From positions 2,359,336 through 2,423,335 of the forward strand of contig JAQFVV010000014.1 of the NCBI GenBank assembly GCA_028023455.1: a stretch of DNA of 64,000 bases. The letters are read 5' to 3'. Source of the DNA: Epiperipatus broadwayi. Its lineage: Eukaryota > Onychophora > Udeonychophora > Euonychophora > Peripatidae. The stretch's first letter is position 1. Every line of letters starts with the position of its first letter. A model generated the notes under the pieces. The model saw only the letters and a list, made by a program, of their open reading frames with translations. It made no database searches and had not been told where the DNA came from. Shown piece by piece: positions 60,022-64,000 of the stretch. The translations under genes were made by a program, and so were the position numbers.

Positions 60022-60804
60022 TCAATTCAAATTCCACGAATCTCGTATTTTAATGTTAGAAGCTTGTCGATTTATTAAATGCATTTTATTTCTGTTTATA
60101 AAAATTGCCTCTTTAATTTTTCTTTTACTATGGTTTCTCTCTTCATGAAGAATTTTCACCTTTTCAAATTTAAATTTATATTTACATGTTTTTTTGTGAT
60201 CAAAGAAAACTGAAGAAGATATTAAATTACCATTATTTTTATTTTTTACACGCTTATATAACAATTCATGTTCCTTCAATCTTTTCTCAATGCTGCACCT
60301 AGATTTACCTATATATGATAGCATACAATCACAAAAAATTTGATATATGATATTACTTTTTTGCTTGACAGGTATGACATCCTTAGAATTACTAACTAAT
60401 TTATTAATATTGTTTGGAACGTAAAATGAAACATTAAATACATTCTTATATAAATCCTTAAAAAATTTTACTTGTGGATTTGAAATAAATGGAATAGATA
60501 TCCATTTTTTATTATTAATCTTCATTTCTTTTAAATTATAATAATGTTTTTTAAATTGACATAAAGTATTGTTTATTTGTTCCATTTTATAACCAACATC
60601 AAGCAATTCCTTGGCCAATATCTCAATATTTTTCAATTTATCACTTTGGTAACGACATAATTTTTCATTCCGAAACAAAAAAGATTTAAAACTTGCCATC
60701 TTATGCATCATTGGTACTTTTGATTTACAATTTATATATCCTCTTTTTTGCAGTGGCTTAATTATTAGTTTATAATTTAATATACTGTTATCTCTTGTGA
60801 TCAT
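60022..60804 (-). CDS. Penelope-like element C-terminal protein: thumb, linker and GIY-YIG nuclease
   Basis: An intact 260-codon frame. Residues 1-45 (LIIKPLQKRGYINCKSKVPM, then HKMASFKSFLFRNEKLC) fit the end of the Penelope-like reverse transcriptase (thumb, with the conserved S-P---K). Residues 55-90 are the linker (LLDVGYKMEQINN). Residues 140-255 form the GIY-YIG domain: IIYQIFCDCMLSYIGKSRCS, then IEKRLKEHE with the catalytic-type arginine, a DHKKTCKYKF histidine segment, and KRKIKEAIFINR with the expected catalytic glutamate, closing with LINRQASN. In the full element this nuclease nicks target DNA to prime reverse transcription. The start codon is not a genuine one: the palindrome centre lies just upstream and the polymerase core (the D-D motifs) is absent. 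So the frame is preserved but truncated. It is unlikely to be expressed as a functional protein. Confidence 0.75.
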   Translation of the reverse strand: MITRDNSILNYKLIIKPLQKRGYINCKSKVPMMHKMASFKSFLFRNEKLCRYQSDKLKNIEILAKELLDVGYKMEQINNTLCQFKKHYYNLKEMKINNKKWISIPFISNPQVKFFKDLYKNVFNVSFYVPNNINKLVSNSKDVIPVKQKSNIIYQIFCDCMLSYIGKSRCSIEKRLKEHELLYKRVKNKNNGNLISSSVFFDHKKTCKYKFKFEKVKILHEERNHSKRKIKEAIFINRNKMHLINRQASNIKIRDSWNLN

Positions 60805-60901
60805 TAAATCTAAATAGTTAATCTTATTGTCCTGGAATTAAATCTAAATAGTTAATCTTATTGTCCTGGAACAGGACAATAAGATTAACTATTTAGATTT
60901 A
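60805..60901. repeat. Palindrome centre with a duplicated 34-bp segment
   Basis: ATTAAATCTAAATAGTTAAT...TGTCCTGGA occurs at about 60803-60836 and again at 60837-60870, followed at once by its inverse from 60871. The element 5' truncation points therefore meet at TCCTGGA/ACAGGA with almost no spacer. Confidence 0.85.
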
Positions 60902-61689
60902 ATGATCACAGGAGATAACACTATATTAAATTATAAACTAATAATTAAGCCACTGCAAAAAAGAGGATATATAAATTGTAAATCAAAAGTACCAATGATG
61001 CATAAGATGGCAAGTTTTAAATCTTTTTTGTTTCAGAATGAAAAATTATGTCATTACCAAAGTGATAAATTGAAAAATATTGAGATATTTGCCAAGGAAT
61101 TGCTTGATGTTGGTTATAAAATGGAACAAATAAACAATACTTTATGTCAATTTAAAAAACATTATTATAATTTAAAAGAAATGAAGATTAATAATAAAAA
61201 ATGGATATCTATTCCATTTATTTCAAATCCACAAGTAAAATTTTTTAAGGATTTATATAAGAATGTATTTAATGTTTCATTCTAGTTCCAAACAATATTA
61301 ATAAATTAGTTAATAATTCTAAGGATGTCATACCTGTCAAGCAAAAAAGTAATATCATATATCAAATTTTTTGTGATTGTATGCTATCATATATAAGTGA
61401 ATCTATGCGCAGCATTGAGAAAAGATTGAAGGAACATGAATTGTTATATAAGCGTGTAAAAAATAAAAATAATGGTGATTTAATATCTTTTTCAGTTTTC
61501 TTTGATCACGAAAAAACATGTAAATATAAATTTAAATTTAATTTTGAAAATGTGAAAATTCTTCATGAAGAGAGAAACCATAGTAAAAGAAAAATTAAAG
61601 AGGCAATTTTTATAAACAGAAATAAAACGTATTTAATAAATCGACAAGCTTCTAACATTAAAATACGAGATTCGTTGAATTTGAATTGA
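60902..61689 (+). pseudogene. Penelope-like C-terminal protein, frameshifted inverted copy
   Basis: Same coding region as the minus-strand arm. The first 127 codons (ITGDNTILNYKLIIKPLQKR onward) run from 60902 to a TAG at 61283. Compared with the other arm, one base is missing where that arm reads YVPNN, shifting the frame. The nuclease continues in another frame, best seen from 61381 (LSYISESMRSIEKRLKEHE) to the stop at 61687. The YIG motif reads YIS, while the arginine and the KIKEAIFINR glutamate are kept. One frameshift and a damaged YIG make it dead. Apart from this the arms differ only by scattered substitutions. Confidence 0.8.
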
Positions 61690-61820
61690 TGACGTTTGCT
61701 TCTGCTTTTAGTTTTGAATTTAATGGCAGTTGAGGCAGGTTAGAAAGTAACTGAAAGTACTTTTGCGGATTTAAAGATTGTTTGTAATTGTTTGTAAACC
61801 GTTAAAAATATTATTTCAAT

Positions 61821-62960
61821 TATAATTACAATATTGTTTTTAATTAACGGATATTTTATTTAGTATATATATATTGCTAGATTATTGAAGCAATAATTTT
61901 AAGATAAATTAGTGAATATTTAAGAGCAAGTAATAGCATTTAGTCTTTTATGAAAATGTGTGCTGATTGTGCCTATTCATATTATATTGTTATCACTACA
62001 ATATGCATTTAATCTCAGTGAAATGAAGGTATTACCGCATTATGTGTTTATTATTAATAAATTGTTATTAGTCAACATTAATAACAATTTCCATTTATGA
62101 ATGTGTTTTAATCTTATTATTAATGCTATAATTTTATTTAGTTAAAAATGGTTTTATGTACAATCATTACTCTAAGTGTCTGCTAATAAGGGAAGAAATT
62201 TAATGTCATATAAGAATGTATGTCTGTAAAGATGGTATTCCAACACAGAAAATGATAACTATTTGAAACAGACCTTATTACATTTAAATAAGATAAAGTT
62301 ATCTTTACTAGGTTATATTTTAATCCACTAAAATGGAGTTAGACTATAGGTAAATGATGAATGTTGGAAGTATAACTATTATCATTAAAGGAGTTAGTTT
62401 CTAACTATATACTTGTAAATATAATATTAGCTAGTTTGATGCTCATTATTTTGTAATTAACTAATCTTGATAAATAAAATATACAGGTAATGTTAAACAT
62501 TGTTTTCTTGCCATTACATAAATTATTCATGAATGAGTGACAAATGTAACAACATCTCTTGAAAATCAATCATCTTTTTTGCTGTCATAAATTAAGATAT
62601 ACTTATATATTAAATTAAAGATTTTCACAGTTTAAAAATATAAACTTTAAAATTATAACAGGAGTTTTTTCATACATTAAACTAAATAAAACCTTTAACT
62701 ATAATATAATTAAACAATAACCAATTTTTAAAAATGTGAAGTTGAACCACATGATCAAATAACAAACATTAATGTTACTCTAATTTACATTAATCTAAGA
62801 AGACAGACCACCTCCATTTTAATACTCAAGCTGACATATGAATAGTATATCAGACAAAATACTTCTTTACATGTGTACTGGTCCAAACATGTTTATCCAT
62901 CTAACATGAGCTGGAGCTCACAAACTGTACTTCAGAGCCAGTTAAACCCGAGATTTAGGT
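61821..62960. other. AT-rich stretch without recognised genes
   Basis: No gene or repeat was recognised. Confidence 0.6.
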
Positions 62961-63025
62961 CAGGGACCAGCCTGGATTCAAACCCACTCTCTAAGCCCCA
63001 GATCTAACACCTAATGAATGACATA
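62961..63025 (-). repeat. Possible tRNA-derived SINE head
   Basis: On the minus strand, TTAGGTGTTAGATCTGGGGC is followed by GTGGGTTTGAATCCAGG, whose core GGGTTTGAATCC fits a pol III B box. The surrounding 62880-63100 is less AT-rich than its neighbours, consistent with a SINE or an unrecognised repeat. Confidence 0.4.
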
Positions 63026-63431
63026 ATAGTGATGGCACATGAGAATTAATTTTAATCCAGCCCACTCGCAAAGCGGAGAAGACAATGAGACATCTATTAA
63101 CTATGACTAAACTAAAATATATATAAGCATAGCTGTACTTTTGGAAGTGGAGAAAATGGAATTCGAACTACTCAAATAAATTAGACAATAAAAATATAGT
63201 TTAATATAATGACGAATTGTTAATACATTTATAAATTAATGGCATACATTAGTATGTGCTTGAATGATCAAATGGTCTACCAAACGATAGATAATTATAT
63301 AATGTCATTCATGCCATTATTTCTCATGTTCTCTTTTATTAGCTAAATACTATATTATAAATAAACACACATTTTTGGTGGGTCCAATATTAAAATGCAA
63401 ATCGATTATTAGAGAGAATTTACATAAAATT
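63026..63431. other. Stretch without recognised genes
   Basis: AT-rich, with no motif recognised. Confidence 0.55.
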
Positions 63432-63470
63432 GCTATTAATGCTTTTATATACGGTTCTGAGACATGGTGA
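63432..63470 (+). pseudogene. Tiny LINE fragment with YGSETW motif
   Basis: The plus frame 63432-63467 reads AINAFIYGSETW and then stops (TGA). YGSETW, preceded by a hydrophobic residue, is the motif near the end of many LINE reverse transcriptase regions. No other LINE block could be read with confidence around it, although 63600-63960 may hold more decayed C-terminal sequence. Confidence 0.45.
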
Positions 63471-64000
63471 CTAACATTATTTTGGGGAGCATTCCGAGAT
63501 TCATTACACATATAATACAAACTATTTTCACATCATTATGGTGATGAAAATAAATAAAATACATTTGAAAACCTATCTGATTATATGACAAAATAATTAA
63601 TGAAACTTCTTTTAATTAGCACTGGTAAGAAGAACGCTTTTTTTTCTCCAAGGCATATAGATACTCTTAAATACAGAAATAAGTTAACAATGGTGGGATT
63701 GTATAAAGACTGAAAGAAATTTAATTAATAAAACTAAAAGTAGTTGGCATTTATATATATTTTTGAGCAGAGCACAATTTTAATATTAGAGCATTAAAAC
63801 TGGGTCATGAAGCAAGAGAAATAATAATACGAAGAAGTTTGCGGTGCTGACATAATAACCAAGAAATAACAGGAAAAGTCATGCTTCTGGATGAAAGATG
63901 AAGTGGATAGGCATGCCATGGGCATTGCCAACATGCAGGCCTTTTTGTACGAAGAAAGTGGATAGGCATAGCATGAGCCAGACTTAGGGAATCACCGCCA
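63471..64000. other. Window end; partial direct repeat near 63908 and 63959
   Basis: GTGGATAGGCATGCCATG (63902-63919) and GTGGATAGGCATAGCATGAG (63958-63977) form a short direct repeat 56 bp apart. Nothing else was recognised. Confidence 0.45.

Larger units (their letters stand above)
59901..61820. mobile_element. Head-to-head inverted pair of Penelope-like element 3' ends
   Basis: Two arms of about 950 bp, roughly 59901-60870 and 60871-61820, are inverted copies of each other: thumb/linker, GIY-YIG coding and the same 3' untranslated sequence. The outer boundary ATTGAAATAATATTTTTAAC on the left mirrors GTTAAAAATATTATTTCAAT on the right. At the centre a 34-bp segment is present twice on the left and once inverted on the right. 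Both arms lack the reverse transcriptase core. No target duplication is obvious outside the arms. Confidence 0.85.

Noticed and set aside
1-64000. CRISPR arrays, bacterial operons, rRNA genes
   Set aside because: No regularly spaced repeats with unique spacers, no Shine-Dalgarno-led coding strings and no rRNA-like sequence were seen; the DNA is clearly animal-type.

Overview
The window is strongly AT-rich eukaryotic nuclear DNA, almost certainly from an invertebrate animal. It has no operons, no dense coding and no ribosomal or protein-coding gene that I can name. It is gene-poor intergenic or intronic sequence filled with decayed transposable elements. The element mix (Ty3-type LTR element, Penelope-like GIY-YIG elements, several LINE types, a Tigger/pogo DNA transposon, short tRNA-derived SINEs, fold-back repeats) is typical of lophotrochozoan or cnidarian genomes. 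A mollusc such as a cephalopod is a guess, not a result.

Layout. 1-11.5 kb: dispersed repeats R1 and R2, a hairpin at 3.2 kb, otherwise plain AT-rich DNA. 11.55-16.06 kb: a complete two-LTR retrotransposon with a 4-bp target duplication, LTRs of about 1.64 kb and a 1.2-kb interior holding only a broken gag. 16.9-18.1 kb: a Penelope-like 3' remnant with a GIY-YIG domain and a hammerhead-like motif. 18.1-19.6 kb: two copies of unclassified repeat R3, one carrying a 202-bp fold-back insertion with a 16-bp target duplication. 20.4-22.1 kb: a Tigger-like transposon with TIRs and TA duplications, containing a short SINE. 22.7-31.5 kb: further R1 and R2 copies, a non-AT-rich block and a LINE relic. 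32.9-38.3 kb: a 154-bp duplication, a 377-bp near-perfect fold-back and a reverse-strand LINE relic. 44.3 kb: another fold-back. 48.9-53.0 kb: two more LINE relics and, between them, a sequence-complex island at 50.2-50.7 kb that may be a conserved regulatory element. 53.5-56.7 kb: a long TA microsatellite, a 28-bp minisatellite and the only plausible host gene start: a CpG cluster with paired CRE-like sites and two putative reverse-strand exons with good splice signals. 57.6 kb: second SINE copy. 59.9-61.8 kb: a head-to-head inverted pair of Penelope-like 3' ends, one arm with an intact 260-codon frame. The last 2 kb hold weak SINE and LINE traces.

No cooperative gene system is visible. The coherent story is transposon history: at least four LINE lineages, two Penelope lineages, non-autonomous derivatives and palindromic copies that could make hairpin RNA. 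All identifications are by reading alone. No alignment, search or folding was run.
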